Positions 35,942 to 47,419 of a stretch of 64,000 nucleotides of DNA are shown here, in pieces (the stretch's first letter is position 1; each line of letters begins with the position of its first letter). The stretch is from Pelagibacterium nitratireducens (GTDB taxonomy: Bacteria > Pseudomonadota > Alphaproteobacteria > Rhizobiales > Devosiaceae). The notes beneath the pieces are model-generated. The model was not told the DNA's origin and did no database searches. It was given only the letters and a program-made list of their open reading frames with translations. The stretch lies in the NCBI RefSeq assembly GCF_037044555.1, contig NZ_CP146275.1, positions 1,406,501-1,470,500 on the forward strand, in the 5' to 3' direction. The position numbers were made by a program, and so were the translations under genes.

Positions 35942-37108
35942 ATGTCCTTGACCAGCCATTCGCCAACGATGACCACCCTTGCCCCTGTCACAGCGGGCGT
36001 TTCGAAAAGGAACGGGACGCTGCTGGAGCATCGTGTTTTGCCCGGTGGAGAGTGGGACCGGCTCGTCTCGACATTTGACGGCGTCTGCCAGGAGCAGCTT
36101 TTTGCCTATGCCAGTCTGCGCTGGCCGGGGGTCGATCTGGAGCCTGTCCTGTTTTCCGAGGGCGATAAAGTACTGGGCGGCGCCCTGGTGATGTTGCAGC
36201 GGCTGCCGCTGGGCGTGGCCACAGTGGCGCTGATCAAGTGGGGGCCTTTTCTTGCGCAGAGCGAGGGGCTGGACCGTGACGTGGTCATGGAGCGTATGAT
36301 CGATACGCTCGTGGCCGAATACGCCTCGAAGCGCTCCATGATGGTTTCGATCATGTCCCATGCCGAGGCCGGCGAGGTCAACGGCATGGCCGCAATACTT
36401 GCGGCACGCGGGTTCAAACCCGGCGTTGGCGTGAAATACCCCATGCGGTACGTGGTCGACGTATCGCTCGACGATACGGCACGGCTGGCTGCGTTCAGTC
36501 AGAAATGGCGCTACAATCTGCGCAAGGCCATGAAGGCCGGGCTCGCGTTCGAAACAGGAGCGCCCGGCGATATCGGCCGGTTCATGACGCTCTATCGGGC
36601 GATGAGCGAGCGCAAGCTGTTCCCCGATTACTCAGGCATCGATACACTCGAGGGGCTGATGGCCATGCCGGACGGGACGGCGCGGCCCGAGCTGTTTTTT
36701 GTCTCGCAAGGGGACAAGACAATCGCTGGGGCGGCAATTTTCACCGCCGGGACGACGGCATGCTATCTGTACGGCGCAACCGATGACGCCGCGCTGGATT
36801 TGCGCGCCGGTTATCTGCTGCACTGGCACATCATCGGGTGGTTGCGCGACAATACCAAAGCCAGGCTATACGATCTGGGCGGCACCGATGGCTTTGCCGG
36901 TCTGCATCAGTTCAAGAGCGGGATGGTGGGCGATGCGGGCCATATCAGCCCCTTGCCGCCGACAATGAATTTTGCCTCGCACTGGCCGGCCTTTGCGGCG
37001 GGTACAGCGGCGTACAAGGGCCGCGAGATGCTGACGCGCGGGCGCGATGCGGTGCTGACGGCGCGGCTTGAAATGCAGAAACGGCTCAGGCGCGGCGCGC
37101 GGGCCTAA
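35942..37108 (+). CDS. FemAB/GNAT-type peptidoglycan- or envelope-related acyltransferase
   Basis: A 388-residue protein with two GNAT-like lobes as in FemA/FemB/FemX: an N-terminal lobe ending near RGFKPGVGVKYPMRYVVD, then a helical arm around SQKWRYNLRKAMKAGLAFE (the 'KWR.NLRKA' pattern typical of the BioF2-like/FemAB fold), and a second lobe including GYLLHWHIIGWLRD and LYDLGGTDGFAGLHQFKSGMVG. These proteins transfer amino acids from aminoacyl-tRNA to lipid II or acylate polysaccharides; substrate unknown. ATG 35942 is used; a GTG lies 9 bp upstream. It is followed 20 bp later by a flippase gene. Confidence 0.75.
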   Translation: MSLTSHSPTMTTLAPVTAGVSKRNGTLLEHRVLPGGEWDRLVSTFDGVCQEQLFAYASLRWPGVDLEPVLFSEGDKVLGGALVMLQRLPLGVATVALIKWGPFLAQSEGLDRDVVMERMIDTLVAEYASKRSMMVSIMSHAEAGEVNGMAAILAARGFKPGVGVKYPMRYVVDVSLDDTARLAAFSQKWRYNLRKAMKAGLAFETGAPGDIGRFMTLYRAMSERKLFPDYSGIDTLEGLMAMPDGTARPELFFVSQGDKTIAGAAIFTAGTTACYLYGATDDAALDLRAGYLLHWHIIGWLRDNTKARLYDLGGTDGFAGLHQFKSGMVGDAGHISPLPPTMNFASHWPAFAAGTAAYKGREMLTRGRDAVLTARLEMQKRLRRGARA

Positions 37109-37128
37109 GGCCAAGGGAAAGTCCACGA

Positions 37129-38433
37129 ATGTCGATAGCCGGAAGGCTTGCCTCGAAATCGGTGATGATTTTTGCCCTGCGCATTTTTGGCGCGGGGTTC
37201 ATCTTTCTTGTGCAGGCGGCCATTTCCCGTGTTTGGGGCGCGCAATCGCTTGGCGACTTCCTGCTGGTTATTGCGGCGGCCAATCTGATCGCGGTTATGC
37301 TGCCGCTGGGTTTCCAGACCGTCTCGACCTATTTTTCCGCGGAGTACGGCTCGCGCGGTGAGGGCAACCATCTGCGGCGATTCGTAGGCCGGGCCTATAT
37401 CCAGATGGCGTTGATGGGCGTGGCCATTCTGGCACTGGGCTGGCCGCTGTCGTTCGTTCTGGGCGAGGCGGGTGCGCATCTGCGCCCGATCTGGGTGCAG
37501 ACGGCGTTGATCGGGATTGCGACGGCCATTACCTATATCAGCACCACGACGCTGGTGGGGCTCAAGCACCCCATGGCGGGCTATCTGCCAGACATGATTT
37601 TCAGGCCGGCGCTGACGCTCGGCGCATTCGGTGCCGTGGCGCTGATGAGCCCGGTTGCCGATCTTGGCCTCATGCTGTGGGTGCTGGCAGGGGCGCTTCT
37701 GGTCCTGTTCGGGTTCCAGAGCATCCGGGTGAGGCGAGCCGTGGTGGCGGTGCCGCGCGATGATGCTCTACGTCAAAGCGAGCCTCGGCGCTGGTGGCGC
37801 TTTGCGACGCCCTGGGTGCTCATTACGCTCGCTTCGGACTATTTTTTCGACATCAATCTGATCCTGCTGGCCGGGCTGCTCGATCGCACCGATCTGGCCA
37901 TTTTCGGGGTCAGTACGCGGATTTTCGCACTGGCCTCGTTCGGAGTGGTTGCGGTCTATGCGTTGACGCTGCCCAACATGTTCGACGCTGAGCGTGATGC
38001 CGATCGCGGTGCCTTCGGGAAACGGGTGGGAGAGGCCAATCTGGTGACGACGGGGCTGGCGCTGGCACTGTTTGTCGGCGTTTTGCTGGTCGGGCGCTAC
38101 GCGCTGATGCTGTTCGGGGACGAGTTTGCCGATGGGGCGCTGCCGGTGGCCATATTGTGCCTCGGGCTGGTGGTCAGAGCAGCGTTCGGGCCGGCCTCGC
38201 TGGTGCTTTCGATGCATGACCGGCCATGGGCCAGCCTGCCCTCGGTCGGGCTTGGCCTTGTGGCGCTGATTGTGGGCAATTTGACGCTGGTGCCGCCCTA
38301 CGGGCTGATGGGCGCGGCGATATCGGCGTTCATCGCGATTTCGCTGTGGTCGGTGTCGCTGTGGGCGACGGCGCTTTACCGGGCAAAGATCGATGTCTCG
38401 ATCTTCGGGCGCTTCCGGGCCGTTGCAGCCTAG
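37129..38433 (+). CDS. Polysaccharide flippase (Wzx/MOP superfamily)
   Basis: A 434-residue inner-membrane protein with ~12 predicted helices and the MOP-type start MSIAGRLASKSVMIFALRIFGAGFIFLVQAAISR (region) followed by GDFLLVIAAANLIAV. Such proteins flip undecaprenyl-linked sugars across the inner membrane. It sits between a FemAB-like acyltransferase and a convergent GNAT gene, so an envelope polysaccharide or peptidoglycan modification role is likely, though no glycosyltransferases are adjacent. It overlaps the convergent GNAT gene by 4 bp. Confidence 0.85.
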   Translation: MSIAGRLASKSVMIFALRIFGAGFIFLVQAAISRVWGAQSLGDFLLVIAAANLIAVMLPLGFQTVSTYFSAEYGSRGEGNHLRRFVGRAYIQMALMGVAILALGWPLSFVLGEAGAHLRPIWVQTALIGIATAITYISTTTLVGLKHPMAGYLPDMIFRPALTLGAFGAVALMSPVADLGLMLWVLAGALLVLFGFQSIRVRRAVVAVPRDDALRQSEPRRWWRFATPWVLITLASDYFFDINLILLAGLLDRTDLAIFGVSTRIFALASFGVVAVYALTLPNMFDAERDADRGAFGKRVGEANLVTTGLALALFVGVLLVGRYALMLFGDEFADGALPVAILCLGLVVRAAFGPASLVLSMHDRPWASLPSVGLGLVALIVGNLTLVPPYGLMGAAISAFIAISLWSVSLWATALYRAKIDVSIFGRFRAVAA

Positions 38434-39002
38434 CGGTCCAGCAACGCCCGCGCCTTGAGCTTGAGGCGGGTGCCCAGCGGCAGGGAAATGCCGTCGTCAT
38501 AGCCCTCGGTTACCTTGGTGAACTTGCGTTCCATGACGAAATAATCCTCGCCGAAGATGTGATCTTCGAGGTGAGCGACCTGGGCATAGCCATAGCGCTT
38601 GAGCAGGACCAGAGCCGGGCGGTTGTCGGGGCGGGTATAGGTCGAGGCCTTGTGGAAGCGTGAATTGTCCCAATGGGAAATGAAGGCCTCCATGCCAAAC
38701 CGGCCCAGCGGGGTGCCGCGATAATCGGGATAGATCGCCGACCAGAACTGGAAGATCGTTCCGTTGGCCGGGCCGGAAATCAGGAACCCTCCGGTCTTGC
38801 CGTCCATTTCGAGCAGCAGGATGTGCCAGGGATCGACTTCGAGCAGGGTCCGCAGGAAGGTGCGGTTGAACCGCGCTTTTTCGAACGCTTTGAAGCGTTC
38901 GCCGTAATAGGGCATGGAGTCGATCAAATCCATCAGCTCGCGATGGACATCGGCGATGTCGGCATGGGTCGCCGCCCGCGCGGTCATCTGTGCGTCGGTC
39001 AT
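38430..39002 (-). CDS. GNAT family acetyltransferase
   Basis: A 190-residue GNAT-like protein. The central part reads WHILLLEMDGKTGGFLISGP then FWSAIYPDYRGTPLGRFGMEAFI, a recognisable though atypical motif A, followed by STYTRPDNRPALVLLKRYGYAQVAHLEDHIFGEDYFVM, the motif B region. Substrate unknown. ATG 39002 has GGGGAAAG upstream, so the 27 extra upstream codons are not used. It converges on the flippase gene with a 4-bp overlap. Confidence 0.72.
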   Translation of the reverse strand: MTDAQMTARAATHADIADVHRELMDLIDSMPYYGERFKAFEKARFNRTFLRTLLEVDPWHILLLEMDGKTGGFLISGPANGTIFQFWSAIYPDYRGTPLGRFGMEAFISHWDNSRFHKASTYTRPDNRPALVLLKRYGYAQVAHLEDHIFGEDYFVMERKFTKVTEGYDDGISLPLGTRLKLKARALLDR

Positions 39003-39181
39003 GGTCTTTCCCCGGTTTGCGGCCCAGACTAGCGGTATGTCCGCTAAAAAAGGGTTTGCGGGGCACAGGGCAAAATCGATCATATCGAAACTTGCGCGAT
39101 TTGGCGTCCAGCCCCGCCTTGCAGTTGGCTGAATCGGCGGGTTAAGACAGAGGCAACAAGCTATAAAGCGGAGGAATGGTC

Positions 39182-41128
<1,947 letters not shown>

Positions 41129-41275
41129 GCCGTCTGGGTCTTTGGCTTTGACGCCGGGCTCCGCATTGGCGGTGTCCGGCGTTGGCATTTACGGGTTCTT
41201 CAACTGCTTGGGAGATAAAGGAAAAAGCGTTCGCGCAGTAAATTGCGGACGAAAGCAGGGGGCAGGACGTCCACG

Positions 41276-44026
41276 GTGGCTCGGGTTCAGCATCTCATTG
41301 TTGCGGCGGTAGTGTGCGCAACCATGCTCGTGGCGGTGGCCATGGGGTGGTTTGCCGCGCTCGATTCCGCCCTTCATGATATGCGATTTTCGCTGACCTC
41401 GCGCCCGGCCAGCGGCGATATCGTGTTCGTTGAGATCGACGCCGCGGCAATGGCGCAGGCCGGCAGCCGATCACGGGCACGCAGCGTTTATGCCGATGCG
41501 CTCGACAGCCTGATCGATGCCGGCGCGCGAACCGTGGTTCTCGATGTCGGGCTGCAAAGCGCCCTCGACTATTTCGATGACAATGCGCTTGTTCAGGCCA
41601 TGACCAGGGCGGCGGGCAAGGTGCGCACGGTTGCTACCGAGACCCGTTCGTCCGCATCCACCCGCGTGTTGAGCATGCCCATGGACCGGTTCGCGGCTCT
41701 TGCTCCGCCCGTCTATATCGATGCGGTTGGCGGCAATCGGCGGTCGGCGGTCTATCGCACCCGTATCGTCAACGATGGCTGGGTAATCGAATCCCTGGCG
41801 ACGGCGCTCTCTTCGGATCATTCGGTATCGCGCCCATCCTTTTTGATCGATTTTTCCATAGATCTTGCCACAATTCCGCGGACGACCCTGTCGGACGTGG
41901 TCGGGGGCAGCTTCGAGACGGGGCTGTTCAAGGGCCGGCAGGTCATTGTGGGCCAGGCCAGCTATTCGCAGCAATCGAGCCATTCGGTGCCCCGCTACGG
42001 GATGCTGTCCACTCCATCGCTGCAGCTTCTGGCGGCCGAGACTGTACGGCAGGACAGGGCGCTGAGCGATATGGGGCGCCTGCCGGCGATCATCATCGTT
42101 TTGGGCATGGCGGTGCTGTTTGCGTGTCTGAGGCCGCGCATGACGCTGGGCTCGGCTATTGCCGGATCGCTGGCTTATGCAGGCATGCTCGAATTTACCG
42201 CCCTGGCCATGCAGGTTCATGCGGGCATGCTGCTTGATACGGCCGGCATCCATATCGCGCAGGTTGGATTTCTGGCCATTGCGTTCTGGCATGAGCTCGA
42301 GGCCCGGGGGCGTTCGCTATCCCATGCGGCGCGTGAGCGCGATTCCATGCGCGGCATCCTGACCCGTGTCGTTGCCGACAATTTCGATGGGGTGGTGGTC
42401 GTCGATCACAACAAGTCGATCCGCGCTGCCAGCCGGTTGGCCGAAGAGCTGATATCGCCGGGGCTGCACGGCGCGCATATTGGCGATGTCCTTCCCGTAC
42501 CCTTCCGTGAGGCGCTTGAAGCGGCGCTCGATAGCGGGCGGATGATGGATGCCGTGTCCGAGGTGGTCATCGGGTGCAATGGTGCGAGCCGGACTGTGGA
42601 GTTCGTCGTCACACTCTCGGATATCGATGCTGGCGAGGTGAGCGCGGAATCGGCCGGAAGGGTGGCGTGCCTTACCTTTAGGGATGTGACCGAGCGCCGA
42701 CAGGTCGAGCACAGGCTGACCTATCTTGCCCAGCACGACCCACTGACCGGCGCTGCCTCACGGGTCAAATTCGTCGAGACGATCGGGGAGCTGCTGGCCA
42801 CGCCAAACGGCCGGGTGCGGGGCGTCAGCGTCTATCTGATCGGGCTTTCGCGGCTCAAGACGGTCAACGATACTTTGGGTCACGCCTATGGCGATGCCCT
42901 GCTCAAGCAGGTGGTGGCCCGGCTGGAACTTCTGGGGCCGATCAGCGTGGCGCGGCTGGAGGGCAACGCCTTTGCCGTGCTGCGGGAGGGACTGCTGGGC
43001 GACGACGGCGGCATGGGGTTTGCCGAAGCATTGATTGCCGAGGTGGTGCGACCCTATACACTGGACGAGCACGGGGCCATCATCGGTGCCCGGGTGGGCA
43101 TGAGCGATTCCGATCTTTCGGGCAGCGCGCCCGATGCACTGGTCAGCCATGCGGGCGTCGCGCTCTCGATAGCATCGGATCAGTCGGGCAATCGCGCCCT
43201 TGCCTTTTCCAAGGAAATGGACACGCGCATCAAGTCCAAGCAGGACATGGAAATCGCGCTGCGTGCGGCGCTGGCCCGTGAGGAATTTTCGGTTCACTAT
43301 CAGCCTCAGGTGGATCTCGAGACCGGAGAAATTACCGGTGTGGAGGCTCTTGCGCGCTGGACGCATCCTGAACTTGGGTCGGTCCCACCGGGTAAATTCA
43401 TTCCCGCTGCCGAAGAGACCGGGCTTATCGTCGAGCTTGGCCGCTGGATTCTGCATGCGGCGGCAAGAGAAGTGGCCAACTGGCCGCGTCCGGTGCGGCT
43501 TTCGGTCAATGTTTCTGCGCTTCAGTTCGAGCTCGGCGACATCATTGCCGACGTCCGGTCGGCCCTGGCACAATCGGGCCTGCCGCCCGAGCGGTTGCAG
43601 GTGGAAATCACCGAGAGCCTTCTGGTGACCGAGACCTCTCACGTTACCGAAAAGCTTCGCGTTTTGCGTGCGGAAGGGGTCGGGATCGCGCTCGACGATT
43701 TCGGCACGGGCTATTCTTCGCTGAGCTATCTGGGCCGGTTGCCGGTCGATACGATCAAGATCGACCAGAGCTTCGTGCGGGGTCTGCCGGGGGATGGGGA
43801 GGCTTCGGCCATCATCCGGGCGGTGCTCATGCTTTCTGAGTCACTGGGCAAACATGTGGTCGCCGAGGGCATCGAGAACCAGGATCAGGCGTGGCTTCTG
43901 CGCCTTGCAGGGTGCAAGACGGGGCAGGGGTATTTCTTTTCGCGTCCCGGCCCGGCTGAAGACATCGTCGTCAAACTGCTCGCCGCCGAACATGACAGGC
44001 TGTCCACAGTCATGCGCATGGGCTGA
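41276..44026 (+). CDS. CHASE2-PAS-GGDEF(degenerate)-EAL cyclic-di-GMP phosphodiesterase
   Basis: A 916-residue membrane signalling protein. After one N-terminal membrane helix comes a periplasmic CHASE2-like sensor (ALDSALHDMRFSLTSRPASG onward, residues ~28-265), three membrane helices (~270-350), a PAS region (~365-470), a GGDEF domain and an EAL domain. The GGDEF signature is replaced by EGNAF (42959-42973), so no cyclase activity is expected. The EAL domain retains EALARW, SVNVSALQF, ITES, DDFGTGYSSL, IKIDQSF, AEGIEN and QGYFFSRP, so it should hydrolyse c-di-GMP. The start could also be TTG 41243. Confidence 0.9.
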   Translation: MARVQHLIVAAVVCATMLVAVAMGWFAALDSALHDMRFSLTSRPASGDIVFVEIDAAAMAQAGSRSRARSVYADALDSLIDAGARTVVLDVGLQSALDYFDDNALVQAMTRAAGKVRTVATETRSSASTRVLSMPMDRFAALAPPVYIDAVGGNRRSAVYRTRIVNDGWVIESLATALSSDHSVSRPSFLIDFSIDLATIPRTTLSDVVGGSFETGLFKGRQVIVGQASYSQQSSHSVPRYGMLSTPSLQLLAAETVRQDRALSDMGRLPAIIIVLGMAVLFACLRPRMTLGSAIAGSLAYAGMLEFTALAMQVHAGMLLDTAGIHIAQVGFLAIAFWHELEARGRSLSHAARERDSMRGILTRVVADNFDGVVVVDHNKSIRAASRLAEELISPGLHGAHIGDVLPVPFREALEAALDSGRMMDAVSEVVIGCNGASRTVEFVVTLSDIDAGEVSAESAGRVACLTFRDVTERRQVEHRLTYLAQHDPLTGAASRVKFVETIGELLATPNGRVRGVSVYLIGLSRLKTVNDTLGHAYGDALLKQVVARLELLGPISVARLEGNAFAVLREGLLGDDGGMGFAEALIAEVVRPYTLDEHGAIIGARVGMSDSDLSGSAPDALVSHAGVALSIASDQSGNRALAFSKEMDTRIKSKQDMEIALRAALAREEFSVHYQPQVDLETGEITGVEALARWTHPELGSVPPGKFIPAAEETGLIVELGRWILHAAAREVANWPRPVRLSVNVSALQFELGDIIADVRSALAQSGLPPERLQVEITESLLVTETSHVTEKLRVLRAEGVGIALDDFGTGYSSLSYLGRLPVDTIKIDQSFVRGLPGDGEASAIIRAVLMLSESLGKHVVAEGIENQDQAWLLRLAGCKTGQGYFFSRPGPAEDIVVKLLAAEHDRLSTVMRMG

Positions 44027-44113
44027 TTTGTGCCCCAAAGTTGCGAAAGATTGGCCTGGCCGGTCGGGGAATCGGGCACATTTGCCCTTCCCGCCGCCCA
44101 CAGAAAGCAGGCC

Positions 44114-45211
44114 ATGCGCATTCTTGCCTCTCTTTGTCTTATCCTTGGGCTGATCGTGCCCGGCGAACCCGCCTCGGCGCAAAGCCTTGAGGATATGGCG
44201 GGGCAGATGGTCATGGTGGGCTTTCGGGGCAGTTCCCCCGATGCCGCTGGCGTGCGGGCCGTGCGTGAACAGATCGCGCGGGGCGAAATCGGTGGCGTGA
44301 CGTTCCTGCGCATCAATGTGGACAGCCTTGCGGCGGTGAGCGGCATCAACCGCAGCCTGATCGCGGCGCGTCCATGGCTGCCGCCGTTCATCGCGCTCGA
44401 CCAGGAGGGCGGGCAGATCGAGCGGCTCACGGCGGCAGTCGGATTTGATGAGATTCCCTCGGCACGCGCCGTTGCGGCCCAGACGCCGGATCGCGCCAGG
44501 GCAATCTATGCCGGTCTGGCCGGCGATCTGGCGCGGCTGGGGTTCAACGTCAATCTCGGGCCGGTGGTCGATCTCGATATCAACCCCGACAATCCGATCA
44601 TCGCCCGCTATGAGCGCGCCTATGGCACTGATCCGGTTCAAGTTACCGCGCTGGCCTCGGCATTTGTCGAAGCGCATCGCGGCGCAGGCATGGCGACGGC
44701 GCTCAAGCATTTTCCCGGCCATGGGTCGAGTGCTGCGGATACCCATGAGGGGTTTGTGGATGTCACCGGGATGTGGCAGCCGGTCGAGCTCGAACCCTAT
44801 CGGGACATGATCGATGCCGATCTGGCCGACATGGTGATGGTGGCCCATCTTTATAACGCCGATGTCCAGGGCAACGATGCCCGGCAGCTTCCGTCGAGTC
44901 TCTCACGCACCTGGATCGAGGGCGTGCTGCGCGACGAGTTGGGATTTGCCGGCGTGGCGATCAGCGACGATCTGGAAATGGGGGCCATCCGCTCGCGGTT
45001 CGATCTGCACGACACCGTTGTGGTGGCCGTGGAAGCGGGGATGGATGTCCTGCTGTTTTCCAACACCGCCGCTTATGACCGTGCGCTGGGCAGCGAAATC
45101 CATCAGATCCTTGTCGATGAAGGGCGGGCCAATCCCGAATTTGCCGACCGGATCGCGCAGAGCTACGGACGAATCCTGGCTCTCAAGCGCAAGATGGGCA
45201 TGATCCCGTGA
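44114..45211 (+). CDS. nagZ: Exported beta-N-acetylhexosaminidase (GH3, NagZ-like)
   Basis: A 365-residue GH3 enzyme that releases GlcNAc from muropeptides. The GH3 features are ALDQEGGQIERL, KHFPGHGSSAADTHEG with the Asp/His catalytic dyad, and the nucleophile motif AISDDLEMGAI. Unlike cytoplasmic E. coli NagZ it starts with a signal peptide (MRILASLCLILGLIVPGEPASAQS), so it should act in the periplasm. ATG 44114 follows AAAGCAGGCC. Its TGA overlaps the GTG of the next gene (GTGA). Confidence 0.88.
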   Translation: MRILASLCLILGLIVPGEPASAQSLEDMAGQMVMVGFRGSSPDAAGVRAVREQIARGEIGGVTFLRINVDSLAAVSGINRSLIAARPWLPPFIALDQEGGQIERLTAAVGFDEIPSARAVAAQTPDRARAIYAGLAGDLARLGFNVNLGPVVDLDINPDNPIIARYERAYGTDPVQVTALASAFVEAHRGAGMATALKHFPGHGSSAADTHEGFVDVTGMWQPVELEPYRDMIDADLADMVMVAHLYNADVQGNDARQLPSSLSRTWIEGVLRDELGFAGVAISDDLEMGAIRSRFDLHDTVVVAVEAGMDVLLFSNTAAYDRALGSEIHQILVDEGRANPEFADRIAQSYGRILALKRKMGMIP

Positions 45212-45741
45212 CCCGGTTCGTGGGCCTGCTCTATTCGATCTCCCTGCCGGATGGAAAGCGCGTCATCAATGCACCATGGCGCGAATTGCTCGAAGCGTTG
45301 GGTCATAGCGACGTCAGGACGCTGCTGGCCACGGGAAATGTGGTGTTTACGGCTAAAGGCAATGACCCGCAGGCCATCGAGAAGACCGTCGAGCCGGCAT
45401 TTGCCAAGGCGTTCGGCCGTCATATCGATTTCATCGTGCGTGAGAGCACCCGATGGGAACGGCTGGTGGCCGCAAACCCTTTTCCCGAGCAATCGAAAAC
45501 CGACGGATCGCGCGTGGCGGTGCGCGTGATGCGCGAACCAATGGCGGCGGAGGCGCAAAGCCTGATCGAGGACCGTGCGAGGGGCGCCGAGATCGTGCGC
45601 GTGATCGATGGCGACCCGTGGATCTATTTCGGCGATGGATTTGCCACATCGAAACTGGCTGGCGTCCTGACAGCGGGGCGTACGGGCATTGGTACGTCGC
45701 GAAACTGGAATACAGTCAAAAAGATCGCCGACGCGCTGTAA
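45208..45741 (+). CDS. DUF1697 domain protein
   Basis: A 177-residue cytoplasmic protein matching DUF1697: FVGLLYSISLPDGKRVINAPWRELLEALGHSDVRTLLATGNVVF (as the opening region) and the C-terminal RNWNTVKKIADAL. Function of the family is unknown. GTG 45208 overlaps the nagZ stop by 4 bp, so it is translationally coupled to nagZ, though nothing suggests a shared function. Confidence 0.85.
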   Translation: MTRFVGLLYSISLPDGKRVINAPWRELLEALGHSDVRTLLATGNVVFTAKGNDPQAIEKTVEPAFAKAFGRHIDFIVRESTRWERLVAANPFPEQSKTDGSRVAVRVMREPMAAEAQSLIEDRARGAEIVRVIDGDPWIYFGDGFATSKLAGVLTAGRTGIGTSRNWNTVKKIADAL

Positions 45742-45810
45742 GGTTTGGCGGATTGGCAAATTGGTGAAAAGCTGCTATTAGGTCAACATTACTGACGTTG
45801 TGGGGCGTCC

Positions 45811-46413
45811 ATGGACATGTTGAACGGTTCTTTGGTGGCCGCATTCTTTTTGGCGTGTGCCACCGCTTCGTTTTCTCCCGGCCCGAACAATCTTATGGTC
45901 ATGACTTCGAGCGCCAAGTTCGGTTTGGCGGCTACGGTTCCGCATGGCGTGGGCATCATGGTGGGGTTTCCCGTGATGGTGTTTGTGGTGGGGTTCGGGC
46001 TGGCCGGCGTGTTTGAAGCCTATCCCTGGATCAACACGGCCATGCGGTACGGTGCAGCGCTTTATTTCGTGTGGATGGCCTGGACAATGCTCGGCATCAG
46101 GATCGGCAATGCGCAGGGCAGCGAGCGGCCCATGCGGCTCCATGAGGCGGCGGGCTTTCAGTGGATCAATCCCAAAGCCTGGGCCATGGCGCTGAGCTTT
46201 GTGGCGCTGTTCGTTCCGGCCGGCGAGGGCAGGCTGGTCAACCTGTTGCTGGTGTCGCTGGGCTGTGCACTGGTCAGCGTCTTTTCGGTCGGGACGTGGA
46301 TGGTGTTCGGGCGCGGTTTGATTGCTTTCCTGCGCAAAACGGGCACCGAAAAATATCTTGGCCCGATTCTGGCCGTCCTGATGCTGGCTTCGGTGGTCCT
46401 GTTCATCCTCTGA
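45811..46413 (+). CDS. LysE/RhtB family amino acid exporter
   Basis: A 200-residue inner-membrane protein with six predicted helices and the LysE signature near the start: FSPGPNNLMVMTSSAKFG followed by PHGVGIMVGF, then WINPKAWAMALSFVALF in the middle. Members export amino acids or homoserine lactones. It lies 69 bp after DUF1697 and 111 bp before the first LpxH-like gene. Confidence 0.9.
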   Translation: MDMLNGSLVAAFFLACATASFSPGPNNLMVMTSSAKFGLAATVPHGVGIMVGFPVMVFVVGFGLAGVFEAYPWINTAMRYGAALYFVWMAWTMLGIRIGNAQGSERPMRLHEAAGFQWINPKAWAMALSFVALFVPAGEGRLVNLLLVSLGCALVSVFSVGTWMVFGRGLIAFLRKTGTEKYLGPILAVLMLASVVLFIL

Positions 46414-46524
46414 CATAGAGGCCGGCCGAAACGATTTTGCCATCGGGGATCGCTCGTCTAAAGTGCCCGGGCCGCGCTGATGGGGAATCAGAATGCGCTT
46501 CAGGTAGGACAAGGTACTTTCTGC

Positions 46525-47325
46525 ATGCAAGAAACGGGGACCGTCCGGCACGTCAGGGCGCTCTTTATCAGCGACGTCCATCTGGGGATGCAGGCAATTC
46601 AGGTCGAGGAACTCCTCAAGTTCCTGGCGATCCATGAGGCCGATACGATCTATATCGTGGGCGACCTGATCGATGGATGGCGTTTGCAAAAGGAATGGAA
46701 CTGGCCGGCCGAGTACGATGCGCTGGCCAATGTATTGCTCGGCAAGGCACGGGCAGGAGCGCGCATCGTTTATCTTGCGGGCAATCATGACGAGTTCCTG
46801 CGCGATTATCTGGGCACCTATTTCGGCGGCGTCGAAATCGTCGATCGCATGATCCACATCACGGCGGACGGCAAGCGCTATCTGGTGATCCATGGGGACC
46901 AGTTCGACGTTGTCGTCGCCAACGCCAAATGGCTCGCCCATATCGGGGACTGGGCCTATAATTTCGCGCTGACCATCAATGCGCCGATCAACTGGGTACG
47001 CCGTCGTATGGGGCTCAGCTATTGGTCGCTGTCGGCCTGGGCCAAGCAGAAGGTCAAGAGCGCGGTTTCGGTCATGGGGCGGTTCGAGGAAGCGCTGTCG
47101 CTCGAAGCGCGCAATTCCAAGGTCGAGGGGGTGATCTGCGGTCATATCCATCAGGCCGCCATGCACCACAAATTCGGCATTCACTACATCAATTCAGGCG
47201 ACTGGGTGGAAAGCTGCACGGCCATCGTCGAGGGCCATGACGGTGCGTTCGAGCTGATCCGCTGGAAGGACATCTCTGCGCCGCCGCGCAAGCGGCGCGG
47301 GCTGGGCCGGTTGCGGGCAAGCTGA
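46525..47325 (+). CDS. LpxH-like metallophosphoesterase, copy 1
   Basis: A 266-residue calcineurin-fold phosphoesterase. The two-metal motifs are FISDVHLG, VGDLIDGW, LAGNHDEF, IHGDQFD and GHIHQAA, as in UDP-2,3-diacylglucosamine diphosphatases. The segment SLSAWAKQKVK and the Trp-rich NWPAEYD are conserved in the second copy at 48698. Alphaproteobacteria often use LpxI for that lipid A step, so the real substrate is open. ATG 46525 is preferred over 46480. An MFS gene separates it from its paralog. Confidence 0.85.
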   Translation: MQETGTVRHVRALFISDVHLGMQAIQVEELLKFLAIHEADTIYIVGDLIDGWRLQKEWNWPAEYDALANVLLGKARAGARIVYLAGNHDEFLRDYLGTYFGGVEIVDRMIHITADGKRYLVIHGDQFDVVVANAKWLAHIGDWAYNFALTINAPINWVRRRMGLSYWSLSAWAKQKVKSAVSVMGRFEEALSLEARNSKVEGVICGHIHQAAMHHKFGIHYINSGDWVESCTAIVEGHDGAFELIRWKDISAPPRKRRGLGRLRAS

Positions 47326-47419
47326 GTTCTTACGAAATTGACGGTACTTGCCGCTTGCCAGTTCTGGTAGCGCGTGTGCATGGTCGCGTGTCTTTATCTC
47401 GCCTTCCGGATCCTTCCCG

